Source: a bacterium (GTDB taxonomy: Bacteria; Bacteroidota; Ignavibacteria; Kapaibacteriales; UBA961). Taken from it: 33,855 bases of DNA. The DNA is taken from contig JALHLL010000004.1 of the NCBI GenBank assembly GCA_022844575.1, positions 1 to 33,855 of the forward strand, given 5' to 3'. The first letter of the stretch is position 1, and the number at the start of each line of letters is the position of its first letter. The notes beneath the pieces were generated by a model that was not told where the DNA came from, ran no database searches, and saw nothing but the letters and a program-made list of their open reading frames with translations. The position numbers and the translations under genes are program-made. Below are positions 33,006-33,855 of the stretch, in pieces.

Positions 33006-33855
33006 ATGAAAAGATTCTTACTCATATTGTTGCCTCTCATTATTTTTTATAATTCCACATCGCAAACTGACACTTCAAAAACAATAGTTTTTAGCGGTTA
33101 CATGGAACCCTATTATGCTTATTCTTCATCCGTACCCGATAATCACACACTTCCGTCATTTCTTTATTCTTATAATCGGCACAATGAATTTACTCTTAAC
33201 CTTGGTTATATAAAGGCTCAATACAATAAAAATTCTATCAGAGCGAATTTTGCTTTAATGACAGGAACATATGCTGAAGCAAATCTTGCCTCAGAACAGG
33301 GAATTATGAAAAATATCTTTGAAGCAAATGCAGGTGTTTCCTTATCCTCGCAACATAATCTGTGGATTGATGCAGGTATTTTCCATTCACATATCGGTTT
33401 TGAAAGTGCGGTCGGCAAGGATTGCCATACAGTAACACGTTCATTAGTTGCCGAAAATTCACCCTATTATGAAAGCGGTGTAAAAATATCATATACTAAT
33501 AGTGACGGCACATGGTTTTTTAGCGGCTTACTTTTAAACGGTTGGCAAAAAATAAAAAGACCTGACGGCAATAATACGCCTGCCTTCGGTTCGCAAATTC
33601 AATACAGAAAAAATAAGTTATTATTAAACAGCAGCACTTTTATCGGCAGCGATTCACCCGATAGTAATAGGACAATGCGATATTTCCATAATTTTTACGG
33701 GCAATATCTCTTTTCTGAAAAATCGGGCATTATTCTCGGTTTTGATATAGGGTTTCAACAGAGAATGAAAGGGGCATCGGACTATGTACAATGGTATGCA
33801 CCGGTTGTGATTCTCTTCCATTCAATATCCGATAATATTTCCATTGCATACCGGT
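33006..33855 (+). CDS. BBP2-type outer-membrane porin (3' truncated by window end)
   Basis: Starts at ATG 33006, 3 bp after the acyltransferase, and runs past the right edge (283 codons seen). Signal peptide MKRFLLILLPLIIFYNSTSQ. The body shows strand-turn-strand patterns (FSGYMEPYYAYS, NEFTLNLGYIKAQYN, SIRANFALMTGTY) followed by NIFEANAGVSLSSQHNLWID, GIFHSHIGFES and SPYYESGVKISY, the arrangement of the BBP2/OmpL-like beta-barrel porin family. It was easy to miss because no stop lies inside the window. Role: outer-membrane channel. The operon with the acyltransferase may link lipid remodelling and porin assembly, but this is inference. Confidence 0.85.
   Translation, partial: MKRFLLILLPLIIFYNSTSQTDTSKTIVFSGYMEPYYAYSSSVPDNHTLPSFLYSYNRHNEFTLNLGYIKAQYNKNSIRANFALMTGTYAEANLASEQGIMKNIFEANAGVSLSSQHNLWIDAGIFHSHIGFESAVGKDCHTVTRSLVAENSPYYESGVKISYTNSDGTWFFSGLLLNGWQKIKRPDGNNTPAFGSQIQYRKNKLLLNSSTFIGSDSPDSNRTMRYFHNFYGQYLFSEKSGIILGFDIGFQQRMKGASDYVQWYAPVVILFHSISDNISIAYR

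Overview
The window is about 34 kb of low-GC bacterial chromosome, densely coding, with no rRNA, tRNA, CRISPR array, integrase or intact insertion sequence that I could find. The gene content points to the Bacteroidota/Chlorobiota side of the tree, perhaps a Kapabacteria- or Ignavibacteria-like lineage. The signs are many PD40-propeller lipoproteins and small outer-membrane barrels, a PorE-like PD40/OmpA lipoprotein, an ECF sigma factor with a two-membrane anti-sigma partner, a mitochondrial-type citrate synthase, a kynurenine-pathway dioxygenase and weak Shine-Dalgarno signals. This placement is inference; no marker gene settles it.

Layout. 1-493: the possible tail of a gene, then a non-coding block with nested palindromic repeats. 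494-9450 (all minus): a secreted GND-repeat/HEAT protein, a DUF4397 lipoprotein, an anti-sigma factor fused to a C-terminal outer-membrane barrel, its ECF sigma factor, a small barrel protein, a PD40 lipoprotein and a large unrecognised helical protein. The run from 7810 to 3506 has gaps of 21 bp or less or 4-bp overlaps, so it looks like one envelope-sensing operon. 9451-10090: a gap holding a frameshifted remnant of a DUF1111 di-haem oxidoreductase. 10091-18874 (all minus, mostly 2-57 bp apart): GNAT acetyltransferase, threonine aldolase, an outer-membrane-like protein, a 108-aa protein, a 1110-aa REC/multi-PAS histidine kinase, PdxH, 3-hydroxyanthranilate dioxygenase, a 61-aa protein and RfbB. 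18912-20672: the PorE-like lipoprotein, divergent from a membrane fatty-acid desaturase (20830-21702) that ends in a strong terminator. 21783-25107 (minus): a membrane/barrel protein, citrate synthase with its own terminator, and a PhoB-type response regulator with no kinase beside it.

25281-30050 (plus): periplasmic glutathione peroxidase, purS-purQ, tatA, a DinB-family protein, a second tatA/B-like gene, gatA and an acidic 174-aa protein, closed by a terminator. 30157-31570: a secreted Gly-rich protein and terminator. 31610-32113 (minus): an NTF2-like lipoprotein, divergent from an acyltransferase (32205) and a BBP2-type porin that runs off the end of the window.

Most interesting: (1) the sigma/dual-membrane anti-sigma operon with its lipoproteins and barrel, resembling the recently described Dma regulators of Bacteroides but with different partners; (2) the 27-residue GNDxY-repeat secreted protein beside it; (3) the DUF1111 pseudogene and (4) the nested repeat block near the left end.
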